This document shows positions 45,160-56,190 of a stretch of 64,000 bases of DNA, piece by piece. A program made the position numbers and the translations under genes. Positions within the stretch are counted from its first letter, which is position 1; each line of letters starts with the position of its first letter. The notes beneath the pieces were generated by a model. It did no database searches, had not been told where the DNA came from, and saw only the letters and a program-made list of their open reading frames with translations. Source of the DNA: Chlorocebus sabaeus (Eukaryota; Chordata; Mammalia; Primates; Cercopithecidae); NCBI RefSeq assembly GCF_047675955.1, contig NC_132912.1, positions 83,538,382-83,602,381 on the forward strand, written 5' to 3'.

Positions 45160-46060
45160 GTTCCCCGACGAACTAGCTTGGGTTGCTTGTTTTCTTGGTC
45201 CAATAACAACATGCAGACAGATTGAAAAAGAAGGGAGTTCATTTCTGCAACTGGTTACAGGGAGAAGATCAGAGTAACTCAGCAGATCAACTCAAAGTTA
45301 TGTTTTTCTCCAGTGCATATATACATTTTAAGCTCTATGCCTACCCGTGGCAGTGCACCTAAAGTGAGAGTGCTTCATTCATTCTGTATCTAATTTTTGA
45401 CTAAGGTATAAGGTCTGGAAAACTTGCTCTAGAGCCTTGGAAAGTTTCTTAATCGTAAGTGGGCCCTTGTACTAGGTGTATGTGTAAGAATGTTTTTATT
45501 CTTCTTTTTTTTTTTTTTTTTTTTTGAGATGCAGTTTCACTCTTGTCACCAATGCTGGAGTGCAATGGTATGATCTCTGCTCACCACAACCTCTGCCTCC
45601 CCAGTTCTAGCAATTCTCCTGCCTCAGCCTCCCAAGTAGCTGGAATTACAGGTGCCCTCCACCATGCCCAAATAGTATTTGTATTTTTAGTAGAGACGAG
45701 ATTTCACCATGTTGGCCAAGCTGGTCTCGAACTCCTGACCTCAGGTGATTCTACCACCTTGGCTTCCCAAAGTGCTAGAATTACAGGCGTGAGCCCCAGT
45801 GCCTGGTCCTGCTTTTATTATTCGATCAGACTTTAGGGTCTGAGAAAACCCACGTGGGGTGTTAATGGGTTTGTTTTCACATTTCAGCCCTTGTACTCAG
45901 GCACCAGTTTATCCAGTTCTTTAACGTTTAACATATGCATTCATCAGAATTGTAGTGAAGAGTTTTTGGAAACTGGCTGCTCTGGCTGCTAATGGAAACC
46001 TGGCCTGCCACAGAAAGTCAGAGTCAGAAAGAGCTTAAGAAGCCACAATAAGTAACCTTT
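45160..46060 (-). mobile_element. Possible ERV/LTR fragment, antisense, interrupted by an Alu
   Basis: The flanks of the Alu (caataacaacatgcagacag and ccagtgcatatatacatttt on the left; ctgctctggctgctaatgga on the right) read like antisense ERV sequence from memory. I cannot name the family or define its ends. Confidence 0.3.
45491..45822 (-). mobile_element. AluS, antisense, with target duplication
   Basis: Poly-T at 45504-45525, then a full dimeric Alu ending gtgcctggtcc at 45809. The flanks tgtttttattctt (45491-45503) and tgcttttattatt (45810-45822) match at 11 of 13 positions. Moderate divergence fits AluS. Confidence 0.92.
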
Positions 46061-46559
46061 GTGTGGTATCTTGGATGGGATCCTGGGACAGAAAAAGGAG
46101 GTTAAAAACTAAGGAAATCTGGATAAACTATGGAGTTTAGATAATAATATATCAGTATTGCTTCGTTAGTTTTGACACATGTACTCTAGCAATATAAGAT
46201 GTTACAACAGAGGAAGCTGAATATATGGGAACATTCTTTCCTATCTTCAAAACTTTTCTGTAAATGAAAAAAAAACCTATTCTATAATATTCCATAATAG
46301 TTTACAAAAAAATTTAAAGTCTATACTTCCTTAATGTTGATAAAATATTTTGCTACAAATTTAAAAGCTTAAGGACCAATATTGCTATATAATAACAAAT
46401 TATTAAATATTTTCATTGTCTCAGAATTTTATACACATGTAGGTACTGTTGCCAAATTAACCTTAAATTATGCCACCATGTAACATGACCCTGCAGTGCC
46501 TAACTGGTAAACAGCACCCACAGGTGACATACTACATGAGTTTTGCAGTTCCCAAACTA
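46061..46559. other. Unassigned DNA
   Basis: Nothing recognised. Confidence 0.4.
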
Positions 46560-47995
46560 GCCTATCTCCTGTGCACTTGTTACTGATGGCGAAGCTATAG
46601 GGGTCTGCAGCAACCTCAGTTCTTGCCTCCTCAGAAGAAAGAATTTGACTGAGGGGCATAAGGCAGAAGAAGAGGCAGAGGCAAGTTTTAGAGCAGGAGT
46701 AAAAGTTTATTAGAAAGCTTTGTAGCAGTGAAGATTAAATTCTGATTTTTCTTATATTGCCCCAGTTCTTATCTAGGGGATTGGGTAGTCATGTCCTACA
46801 AACCTTAAATTATCATCAGATGGTTTTTATTTTACCTTATATATTGTGACTCACTTTCCAATCTGACTCTGGCATAACATTATGTAACAGAAAAAGAAAA
46901 TCAATCTATTTTACCCTAAAACATGTTTCTTTGCCATATACTGAAATGGCCCTTGAAAGTCATCATTTATGGGGAAAGTTTTACATCTGTAAGGAATTTC
47001 TATCAATCATAACTAGATCTTTTTCTTTGAGGCCCTCCCAATCATGAAGATATTAATAGAGAGCCCAGAGCCTTTAAAAAATCTGAATAGGAAATATTTG
47101 CCGTCTATTTTCTCTAAGGGCAGTGACTATGAGACTTCAAAAGAACCTTGTTCTCCACAATCTTTTACCTTAACCTGAACATGTCCTTTCTATTGATCCT
47201 GGGTCTTTAGACAAATTCAACCAATTGTCAACCAGACAATGTTTAAATTTACCTATTACCTGGAAGTCCCTGCTTCGAATTGTCCTGCCTTTCTGGACCA
47301 AACCAATGTATTTCTCAATTGTATTTAATTGATCTCATGCCTCCTTAAAATGTACAAAACTAAGTTGTACCCTGACCACCTCGGGCACAAGTTCTCAGGA
47401 CCTCCTGAGGACTGTGTCCTGGGCCATGGTCACTCATATTTGGCTCAGAATAAATATCTTCATATACTGTACACAGTTTGACTCTTTTTGTTAACAGCAG
47501 TAATGAAAAGAAAATAAAGTACATGTGGAAGAGGAGCAGGTAGGCAATTTGAGAGCTCAAGATCGCAGTTTGACCTTTTGACTTGGAATTTTATACGTTG
47601 ACATACTTCTGCCATTTTGTATTTCTTCCCCCCTGAGTCTTCCCTTGGGGTGGGCTGTTCACATGTGCAGTGGCCTCTGCTAGCATTTGGGAGGGAAGCA
47701 TGCACAGTGTGTTTACTGGAGTTGCACACAAACTCACTTGAGGTGTTCTTCCCTTATCAGCCGAATGTCTCTAGGAATTACACATCTGTTAAATTCCGCC
47801 ATTTTTGCCTCTTAGCGCGTGTGGGTGAGCCCACTCACCCAATTCCTGAAGTCTTACAGGGAAGCTACTGATAACCAGCTTTGGATTTTTCCTATCTTTT
47901 GGGGGGCTACCGTTCCCTGGTGCCAGCTGCGAGCAATTATTATTTTAGATAGACAGTTAACAAACCCTTGACCATCACCTGATCATCACCTGACA
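46560..47995 (-). mobile_element. ERV LTR, antisense, split by another LTR
   Basis: The left arm (to 46728) has gcaacctcagttcttgcctc and gcaggagtaaaagtttatta. The right arm (from 47501) has ttgaccttttgacttggaat, ccttggggtgggctgttcac and ggtgccagctgcgagcaatt, and ends near cctgaca (47995). The arms join in frame of homology once the nested LTR is removed. Antisense direction is inferred from the tttatt (AATAAA complement) near 46706. Exact family and left end uncertain. Confidence 0.5.
46729..47496 (+). mobile_element. Solo ERV1-type LTR nested in another LTR, with 4-bp target duplication
   Basis: The 768-bp element begins TGAAGATT and ends TTAACA. It is flanked by gcag on both sides (46725-46728 and 47497-47500). 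A 4-bp duplication is typical of class I (gamma-like) ERVs. It has a poly-A signal AATAAA at 47449-47454 and a downstream R-U5 end (cagtttgactctttttgtta). No internal sequence is attached. Family name not assigned. Confidence 0.62.
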
Positions 47996-48540
47996 TTTCT
48001 GTTTGTGGAAGGGGCAGCAGGAGGGGGCTTCTCTATTGCCTTGTTCCTGTCTAATTAGCTACCTACTCTAATACACCGAGAGGAATTTTGTGACATCACA
48101 TTTGAATATTGAGTCAATGTAAAATTTCCATAAAAGTTTACAAACAAAGTTGACAGAAATCTGATAATTTATTGTCAAGCATCCCCCCATAAAGCCACAT
48201 TTTGTGACCTAGAAGTAACATATATGACAGAACTGTGAGAGCCAGGTTGGAGGATGTTCCTGGGAAAACTCCAATCTGCCTGCACTCTGGGGTGGAGTCT
48301 CAGGAAGTTCGTGCCCTTTAAAGCACGAAAGAGCCTGGCCCCGCCTTTTCCTGTGTAGAACCTGGGATTCGAATGACTAGTCAGGAAGCCCTCTAGCAGG
48401 AACTCTGGCCTTGTGAGAGTCCCTGTCTCTCCCTAACAACACCCTGTCTTTCTCACCATTGAAATTGTCTGTGAGGCTAAATTTTCATGGTCATGGCACA
48501 AAGGACCCCATCTTTAGCTGAACTAAAAAAAAAGTCCTGC
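47996..48540 (+). mobile_element. LTR-like segment, family unknown
   Basis: From ~48225, gagagccaggttggaggatg, cctttaaagcacg and ccctaacaacaccctgtctt resemble promoter and R-U5 parts of a class I ERV LTR, followed by leader-like sequence to 48540. Ends and duplication not found. Confidence 0.3.
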
Positions 48541-49465
48541 AACAGAACCACCAGGGATAATTTTTTAGTTGTAGGGACCTTCCTGGAAACTTGAATTTGC
48601 TTTCTGAACAGTCCCTAAACAAAGGGGTAAAAGGCACAGATAAGTAGTTAGGCAAGATGGAAAAAATACAGATCCTGTTTTCTACCGGAGTTGATGTTCA
48701 TGGCAAATCTTAAAGGACTTGCAGTTACTATGGGCATGGGGACCTATGTTTTGGAACAAGATTAGGCAGGAAAAATGCAAAAGTTTAAATTGAAAAAAAA
48801 TCTTACTGAAATTGTTCTTCAGAATCTCTGGTTCCTTCTATGGTCTTTAGAGTCTTTCTTCTATTATCACATCCTCACCCCAGCAAAACTCCAGGTATCA
48901 GCACAGAGCCAGGATATGAATAAGTGCTTTCACATGGTAATTGCTTTGCCCTGAGAGGAATCCTAGGAAATGACCATGAAATTTTGTATTTCTGTGTTCC
49001 GAATAAATTTTCACTTCTATCTAATCTGGTATTCTATCTTTTAAAATAGAACTGAAGTGTCATTGTGCTGCTTCAGAGAGCTGAACACAATGTAAAAATC
49101 ATTTGGATACACAAGTAGTCATGTTTTGTAATATAAAAACAAAACAAAAGGCCCTTTTCCTTCTATTTCTGAGTTTGAGCATTTCGTTGCTCACTGTCAG
49201 TGACAGTAATAACATTGCTTATTTTTAAAACTGAAAAATAGTTTTAAAAAGTTTTAGGAAAGTGTCACTTACACTACACATCACTAGAATAAATATTACT
49301 TTCACGTACAATGGTTTCTAAGCTTCTGATGGATTAGTTAATTGTGCAAATCATCTGAGGAAAAGAGTTAAGATATTTTGAGCACATTGAGCACTTGCAT
49401 TTATTGTGACTTAAGACAGACACGTGAGGGTTAAAAAAAAGAATATTATGTTGGTTGGAATTTCA
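48541..49465. other. Unassigned DNA
   Basis: Nothing recognised. Confidence 0.4.

Positions 49466-49497
<32 letters not shown>
49466..49497. repeat. Poly-T tract
   Basis: About 27 T residues just left of the antisense provirus. It may be the tail of an unrecognised antisense retroposon or slippage. Confidence 0.9.
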
Positions 49498-49499
<2 letters not shown>

Positions 49500-49521
49500 G
49501 CTTTGAAAAACCTAATCCCTT

Positions 49522-49960
49522 TGTCAGGTTCACAACTATGCCAAATATCATGCTTAGGGTCAGATTTGAGACCTAGCTGAGGTCCGTGGGGAGTGAGTGG
49601 ATGGGCAGATAGCTGAAAGAAAACTTGGGATATCGTAGGCAGGTGAAATGTAGTTTTATGCAGTAGCTCTCTCATCAGCAGCTCTCTCACACTGTCCACC
49701 TTTATCCCAGCTGTCTGCTCAAGCTCTGCAGCTCCTCTCAGCAGCTAGCTTTGTGGCTTCTCCTGCCGCCATGCCTGCAGCTGTACTCCCTGGTTTACAA
49801 GGCCAGCTACAAGGTCAGTAACTTAACTCTCTCTGGGCACAAGCTGGTTCCTGACTCCCCTCTGCTCACCTCCAAGGCAACCAGCTCTCCCTTACAGGAG
49901 TAGCATTACTCTCTCTCTGGGCACCAGCACACACACCATGTTGAGCCCATGCACAGCATC
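49522..49960 (-). mobile_element. 3' LTR of the defective provirus
   Basis: Plus-strand start tgtcaggttc at 49522 is the complement of an LTR ending in CA. It aligns with the other LTR up to about 49850; the remaining U3 side is assigned by continuity. The AATAAA of the other copy is mutated here (gttttatgcag instead of gttttattcag). Confidence 0.6.
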
Positions 49961-50194
49961 AGCAAGACAGTTATATCTTTTCAAACAATAGTGGCTCAAA
50001 GTCAAGTATGAGCTTACACAAACAGGTTACATAACATGTGGAGGTGTGCACCTGCACCCTAAACTTGTTGAGTCACTCTGGCCCGAATGTCCACCTTGGC
50101 CTATTCCTTGACCAGGTACATCCATGTACCTTACTTTCCACGCCCTATGCCAAGGAAGACATAAGTTTCAGGCACACAGGCCAATACACAGGCT

Positions 50195-50460
50195 TGGGCA
50201 CACAGGTCTGACACATAAGCTTTGGGCATGTAGGCCTGATTCATAAGCATCTGGGTACACATAGGCTTGACACATATGCTTTGGGCATGCAGGCCTGATT
50301 CATAAGCATCTGGGTACACATAGGCTTGACACATAAGCTTTGGGCATGCAGGCCTGATTCATAAACATCTGGGTACACGTAGGCTTGACACATAAGCCTG
50401 ACACATAAACTTTGGGCACACAGGCCTGATTCATAAGCCTCTGGGTACACAAGCAGGTGT
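50195..50460 (-). repeat. 59-bp tandem repeat array inside the provirus
   Basis: The word aggcctgattcataa starts at 50232, 50291, 50350 and 50422. The first two steps are exactly 59 bp. The last is 72 bp because a short cacataagcctga piece is added. Each unit also contains ctgggtacac and ggcttgacacata. Because 59 is not a multiple of three, the same unit is read in three frames, which explains the similar open frames on the minus strand. These are not separate proteins. Confidence 0.93.
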
Positions 50461-50841
50461 CACCTCCTTGGTGATCACTATTCACATTGCCCTGAGTTCA
50501 GCTCATTAGCTATATTGCCTACACTTTGTTTCAAACCATATGGTTTCAGTGCTAAGTTGGACTGCGACAATCCAGGCAATAGTAGTACCTCAGCTAGACC
50601 CACCTATTTGGGTCCCCATTAGGAAAAAAAGGACACCCTTCCCTAAACAGTGAAGGCTCAGTGTCTAGGGGTGCCTCAGACTCCATGGCCTTATGCCCTA
50701 TGGTCTTATCTTGCATTAGGACTACAGGTCCCAAGACCTCTTGCAACTCTGATGCTAAGGGACTTGTATTAAGTGTACTCCACTGCTTCAAGTAGGCACC
50801 CCGCTCCAGGAAAGTAGACGTCTGTGCCACCCCATTCTAGG

Positions 50842-51150
50842 GGGTCATTACCCATGAACACACTCATCCCACTATTGGCTAAGTCATCCGTACGATGACT
50901 GTAATCCGTCCTGCCATACTCTTATGAGTCTAAAGAGCAGCATATGCAGTTACTAACAGTTTTCCCAGTCCGAAGGGTCATTACCCGTGAATGCACCCAT
51001 CCCACCATCGGGCAAATCATCCACACAATGACTGTAACCCATCCTTCCATGCTCTTATGAGCTAAAGAGCAGCATATGCAGTTACTAACTGCATTCCCAG
51101 TCCAGGGCTTTGTCATCCATGAACGCACACATCCTGCTATTACTAACTGC
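50842..51150 (-). repeat. ~132-bp tandem repeat (about 2.3 units) inside the provirus
   Basis: Units start at 50842 (gggtcattacccatgaa), 50975 (gggtcattacccgtgaa) and 51105 (partial). Shared blocks include atgactgtaa, ctcttatgag, and agagcagcatatgcagttac. Confidence 0.9.
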
Positions 51151-51512
51151 TTCTCTATTAAGGAATACCAGAGCTCGACTCCTTTCCATAGTTGGGACTA
51201 AAAGCCCATTGGCATACTCAGATGCTCTGTGTCCTGCTATAGGCCCTAAATAAAAATATTTGTGGTCGCATGAACATCTAGCTTAAATGGGCACCTCCGA
51301 TCAACTACCCATAGGACCTGTGCCTGCTGAGTAGCCTGCTTGGCTGCCAGGAAAGGCTGTCTCAGCCTCACCATCCAATCCCAGGCAAGGGGGCATTGCC
51401 ACTCCTAAATCTGACAGAGAATCAGATTTAGCATCATTAACAAGGCTACAACATATGGTGGGGCTATGCATATAGTTGTGCGGCAACACTGTGAAAGTCC
51501 ATCGTCACCCTC

Positions 51513-51854
51513 CTATGAAGACAAACTGTTCCTGGCTCTCTGGAACGATGTCGATTCAGAGGGATGCATTGGCCAAATCCACCAAACAGTGGCGCCCTCC
51601 AGTTCTGTTGTTAAATGGTCCATTAAGTCCATGACAGACAGCACAGCTGCCAAGCTGTGCAAAACATCCACCCCCAGAATGTCTTCAGGTACGGGAGAGA
51701 AAGACATAGTGCGTAAGTGGAGCGCCGAGCAGCCGATGCCAAGATGCAAAGATACAGGTTTTACTTTTACTGACCGATCTTCATAACAGTTAATAAATGC
51801 AGCTATGCCCAGAAACTTATCTGGGCTCAGGGCCCAGTGGATTGCCAAATCCAC
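51513..51854 (-). pseudogene. Possible ERV protease-end / pol-start fragment
   Basis: In a 113-codon minus-strand frame, PEDILGVDVLHSL (about residues 57-69) resembles the conserved I-L-G-x-D-x-L end of retroviral proteases, the aspartic enzymes that mature Gag-Pol. The catalytic D-[TS]-G triplet is not visible in this frame. Position between the 5' LTR/gag side and the repeat arrays fits. The match is short and could be chance. Confidence 0.35.
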
Positions 51855-52550
51855 AGGCGGCCTTTGGTTGTCCAGTGCCCCACCAAGTCAGGCACCTCGG
51901 CCATTCTCTCTTCAATCAGAAAAGGCTTTACACTTCCACGATAGGTAATCTGTGAACTGGAACACCCTGGCGGGCCCTCACTGTGCAGCAAAGTCCTTCT
52001 CCCAGTCTTGGAGGCAGGGCAAGAAATGCATGAGCTCCTTCATTCCAGAGAGGGAGTATTCAGGCAGAGGGCTCCCCCAGACACTGTCAACATTACTTGC
52101 TTAACTCCTGCAACTCAGCAAGGGCACAGGCACCAAAGGAAGTGTGTTCCACCACAGTAGGGTGTCTCTGGACCACCCTTGGGGCCCAGCAGCTGCTCAT
52201 GTTCTATTTTCTGAAGGACCAGGGGTCAAGACTGGAAGAGAGGTTCTTCCTCCTCCTTGTGCCGCATCCTGCAGGGACTGGGCATGCACTTCCCCCAGCA
52301 TAGTCACAAACACCCATCTGACTCTGGCAGCAAAGGCATGCTTCCTCCTAGGCGTTGTACACTTCCAGGTACATCAGTGCCATCTCCACACTTGCGAGAG
52401 ACACATCTATTGCCTTTCATGTTTTTATTGCAGTCCATCCTCACAGCACAGCGGCCACCAGGTACCACAGCTCTTGCTGTGGCCACATAGAGGACACAAA
52501 AGCCTTGGGTGCTGAAAATCCACTCACTTCATCTTGCGGATGTCGCCAAT

Positions 52551-52880
52551 TGTCAGGATCATGACTACACCAAATGTCCCGCTCAGGGTCAGATTCCAAC
52601 CCCAGCTGAGGTCTGACGGGAGTGGATGCATGGGCAGACAGCTGAAAGAACACTTGAGTGGGGGCATAGGCAGGTCAAATGTAGTTTTATTCAGCAGCTC
52701 TCTCGCCAGCAGCTCTCTCACCAGCAGCTCTTTCACATTGTCTGCCTTTATCTCGGCTATTTGCTCTGCACTGCAGCTCCTCTCTGCCACCCCCACACCT
52801 GCAGCTACGTTCTCTGGCTTACAAGGCCAGCTACAACACAGCAGTTTAACTCTTTCCCTCTGGGCACAAGCCGATGAGAA
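52551..52880 (-). mobile_element. 5' LTR of the defective provirus (U3-truncated)
   Basis: Begins tgtcaggatc at 52551. On the minus strand it carries GAATAAAACTAC as polyadenylation signal, and imperfect 15-bp repeats (cagcagctctctcnc). It ends within U3 near 52880, just before the MaLR LTR. Confidence 0.6.
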
Positions 52881-52897
52881 AACTGGAAATGTATATT

Positions 52898-53265
52898 TGT
52901 TTTAGTCTAAAAAAATACCTGAGATTGGCTTTTTAAAGAACAAAAATATATTAGTTCTGGAGAGTAAGAATCCAAGAACAAGTTCCCTGCAGGTTAGTGT
53001 CCAGTGAGGACCCAGTCTGTGTTTCCAAGATGGTGCCTCTTGCATCCTGAGGATGGGACAAACACTGAGACATGACTTGGTGGAAGGCACAGAAGAGCAA
53101 ATGGGCCTGGTTAGTTCCCTCTATCCATTTACGACACTAATCCCAACCACGGGAGTGGAGCCCTATGACCTAATCACCCTAAAGGCCCTACCTCTTAAGA
53201 CTGTTCACTGGGGATAAAGTTTCAACATGAATTTTGGAGATGACACAAACTTGTAAACCATAGCA
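52898..53265 (-). mobile_element. MaLR (MLT1/MST-like) LTR, antisense
   Basis: From tgttttagtctaaaaaaata through cctgagattggc, cctatgacctaatcacccta and gtttcaacatgaattttgga to aaaccatagca: reverse complement of an MLT1-type LTR. Confidence 0.82.
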
Positions 53266-53714
53266 ATAATGCATCTATAATGCTGATAATGCTGAATTGA
53301 AGACAAGAGTATGTATTTTATTGTGAAGTAGCATGAATCAGCCATATCTGGCCACAACCTGGTTTTCTTTTTCTGGCCTAGGCTAATAGGTTCCAAAATT
53401 TTGTAAAGTTTTTAAAAATATCAAAAAGAGAAACACTTCAAGACATAACATTTATATCAAATTAAAATTTTAGTGTTCATAAATAAAGTTTTTATTGGAG
53501 TACAATCACACTCATTTATTTGCATATTGTCTCTGGCTGCTTACAAGCCACGGCAGCAGAATGGAGTAGATTTGATAGGGGCTGTGTATGTTTCTCTATG
53601 GCTAAAGTATTTACTATTTGGCTCTTACAAAAAAGAAAAAAGAAAAAAAAAATTTCTACCCCTGTCCTAGACTATGTGGACTTATTAAAGATCATTGTCT
53701 TAGTTTTGATTCTG

Positions 53715-53717
<3 letters not shown>
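53266..53717. other. Unassigned DNA
   Basis: Nothing recognised. A-rich stretch at 53630-53652. Confidence 0.4.
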
Positions 53718-53718
<1 letters not shown>

Positions 53719-53745
<27 letters not shown>

Positions 53746-54060
53746 GGCTATGGCATAGACTAAATTATTTGGACTTCTCCTCTCCCAGGCTGGAGTGCAG
53801 TGGCGCAATCATAACTCACTGTAACCTCAAACTTCTGGGCTCAAGCATCCTCCTGTGTCACCTTTCTGGGTAGCTAGGACTACAAGTGTGTGCCACCATG
53901 CCCTGCTAAATTTTTATTTATTTGTTTATTTATTTTTTGTAGAGAGGGGAGTCTCACTATGTTGCTCAGGCTGGTGTTGAACTCCTGACCTACAAATAAT
54001 CCTCCTGCCTCAGCCTCCCAAGGTGCTGGGGTTACAGGTGTGAACCACCATTACTAACCT
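53719..54060 (-). mobile_element. AluJ, antisense
   Basis: Poly-T at 53719-53745 precedes an old dimeric Alu (cccaggctggagtgcagtgg, ctgggctcaagcatcctcct, ggtgctggggttacaggtgt). The first ~38 bases after the poly-T are not Alu-like, so the Alu 3' end is rearranged. Divergence and the ctcaagc word fit AluJ. Confidence 0.88.
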
Positions 54061-55973
54061 TCTCTTTTTCATAATAATAACATAGGGGCATCATTTCCTT
54101 AATTTCACTCTTCAGTAGTCATAGAAACTTCTTGTTTCTCCTTCTGAAATTATCGAAAGATTTAAAATGTTTAAAGCCTAAGGCTAGGAAATTATATCAT
54201 TAGTATTCCCAGAGGATTGCTTTCGATAGATCTTCAAAGATGTTTGTGATGTGCTTGAAGCATCTGGCTGCCACAATTTTATTTTATCATTATTTAGAAT
54301 TATCTTAGTGCATAGAACAATTGGAATTTTCCTTATTTGGCAGAATTGTCAAGAAGCTGGTTTAATTTTAGAGTTCCATGGCTTTCTACAAAGATAAAAC
54401 ACAAACTTTTACTTTATTAGTGTGTCTGTACAGCATTTGTAGGCCATTATATTTATTTACTTACATGTGTTTGGGGAAGGCATGTAATTGCCCCCAAATC
54501 TCCATTCTTCCTTTTCTGTACAATGATATGACTTATAATTTTTAGCTGCCCAGAATAAAGACGACATACCTCTGTCTCTTTTAATGTTAGATGTGGCCAT
54601 ATGACTTAGCTCTGGTCAATGGGATGCAACTGAAAATTGTACGTTCAATTGTCAGGATGTAATGTATCTTTAAGGGAGAGGAGCTTCTTCTTTAAGTTCA
54701 TAGTTCTGACTACCTATTAGGTCCAATGTGATGTAATGGTTGGAACTCCAGGTATTACCTTGGACCATATTATACTCTTGGTAATAAAACCCATACTAGA
54801 CCAATAAAAGACATAAGCCTGAATTTCTTAAATTGTTTATGTTATTGGTTGGGGACTGATTACCTTTCAGTTGTGATGGTCAGAGAGAATAAGCTCTTGT
54901 GTTCTTTAAAGTGCTTGCTATTTTGAGGTATTCTTTTGCCACTTTCAAACATAATTCTAAATCTTACATCCTGTATTGTATTTAAAAAATTCTAAGCATG
55001 CTTTGATTATTCGTAATAAAATTCTACCCTAATTATACTCTTTTAAATCCAAATGTTTTGAATAAGGCTGACTTTATTTCCGGAGTTCTTGGGTGAGCAC
55101 CTGACCTTGTCCTGGTCAAACATCACTCCATCCCCTGAGCCAGAGTGATTACTTTGTGAATGTTCCTAAAATCTAAACCATAATAGTGGTTCACATTCTT
55201 GGGTCTTTTGCTGAAACTTTTGGAAAAGAAAGGCTCTCTTGCTTTTATAATTGCTAAACTATGAGGGTATATGTTTGGACCTACCCAACAGCTGATAGCA
55301 CAGCAAAGTGGAATCACAGTGGGAAAGAAGTCAACACATTATCAAAGAGAAAACTCAGCTGAAACAGAGATGGCACAGGGTGAGATACAGACTGTAGCCT
55401 CTGGATCTTAAGCCTCTGTATCTAGCCAAGCCCAAAGCAAAATACTTCTTGACTAATTTTTTGAAGCACTATGTATCTTGCTACTCCCCTCTCTCCCACT
55501 TTTTTATAGCAATTCCATGAATTTGGGGATTTATGGGTTGACCTTATTAAATTGCAGAGCCCACAACTATATTGTGAGGAGAGGAGTTGCTTAACATACG
55601 TTTGCAGAATTCAGTTGAGGTAAAACCCAGGGCTGATTGATCATTAAGTGATATTTCACTCATTTTATTCAAATAATTCAGAACTTACACAACAAAATGC
55701 CTATTGTCTTCATAAATCTTCCAATAAATGATGCTTCCGTTGACATCAGGGATTCCATTGACACCTTGTCCTTTGGGACAAGGGAGATCTGCTGTTTTGA
55801 AGTTATCTTCAGTCAGTGCTATTTATAACTGATAAAGCTTGTTATATGAAAGATAATGTGAGTTCTGAAAATAGCCAAAATATCGTTGGAGTCAGGGTTG
55901 GAAATTGAAAGTACTAAAGGGTATGAAATAATAGCTTTGGAAGTGAGGGGGCGCGGAAATATATATATTTTAA
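54061..55973. other. Unassigned DNA
   Basis: No gene. The block 54545-54790 (gctgcccagaataaagac, tggccatatgacttagctct, caatgggatg) reads like an ancient mammalian interspersed repeat, but I cannot name it with confidence. Confidence 0.35.
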
Positions 55974-56190
55974 AGTACCTACAGTGTGCTAGGTCTTTTG
56001 CCAAACACTTCACATACATAACTGCTAATATTCCTTAAGTACATGCTGGGCCCAACCATGATGCTAAATGCTTTACATGACGTTTCTTATTTAATCCTCA
56101 TGTAAGCTTACCTGAAAGACATTATTATTCCATTTACACTTGAGAAATTAATAAATTGTCTGAGTTTGCCCAATTAAGAAGGCATGACAA
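55974..56190 (-). mobile_element. MIR fragment, antisense
   Basis: Shows the antisense MIR order: gctaaatgctttacatgacg, tcttatttaatcctcatg, acattattattccatttaca, gagaaattaataaa and a decayed gcccaa block. MIR is an ancient tRNA-derived SINE. Confidence 0.6.

Larger units (their letters stand above)
49522..52890 (-). mobile_element. Defective endogenous provirus, antisense, with two related LTRs
   Basis: The segments at 49522-49850 and 52551-52880 align in the same orientation (tgtcagg start, agctctctc repeats, ttacaaggccagctacaa) and are the 3' and 5' LTRs of one antisense element. The ~2.6 kb between them is far shorter than a full gag-pol-env interior. A protease-like frame (51513-51854) and two tandem-repeat arrays are recognisable. 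Next to the 5' LTR (52549 downward), after a 2-nt gap, the minus strand reads TGGCGACATCC, a plausible primer-binding site start. Family unknown to me. The right LTR's U3 is cut short just before an MLT1-like LTR. Confidence 0.65.

Noticed and set aside
50195..50460. Regularly spaced repeats reminiscent of a CRISPR array
   Set aside because: The units are contiguous without unique spacers and lie in a primate provirus.
50131..50485. Three overlapping minus-strand frames rich in Cys, Tyr and repeated YVSxLC-like words
   Set aside because: They are the same 59-bp DNA repeat read in three frames; they are not proteins.
51466..51786. 106-codon plus-strand frame in the provirus
   Set aside because: It is the shadow of the minus-strand protease-like frame; the provirus is antisense.
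54545..54790. Named ancient transposon
   Set aside because: The text looks like an old mammalian repeat, but I could not assign a family without a library.
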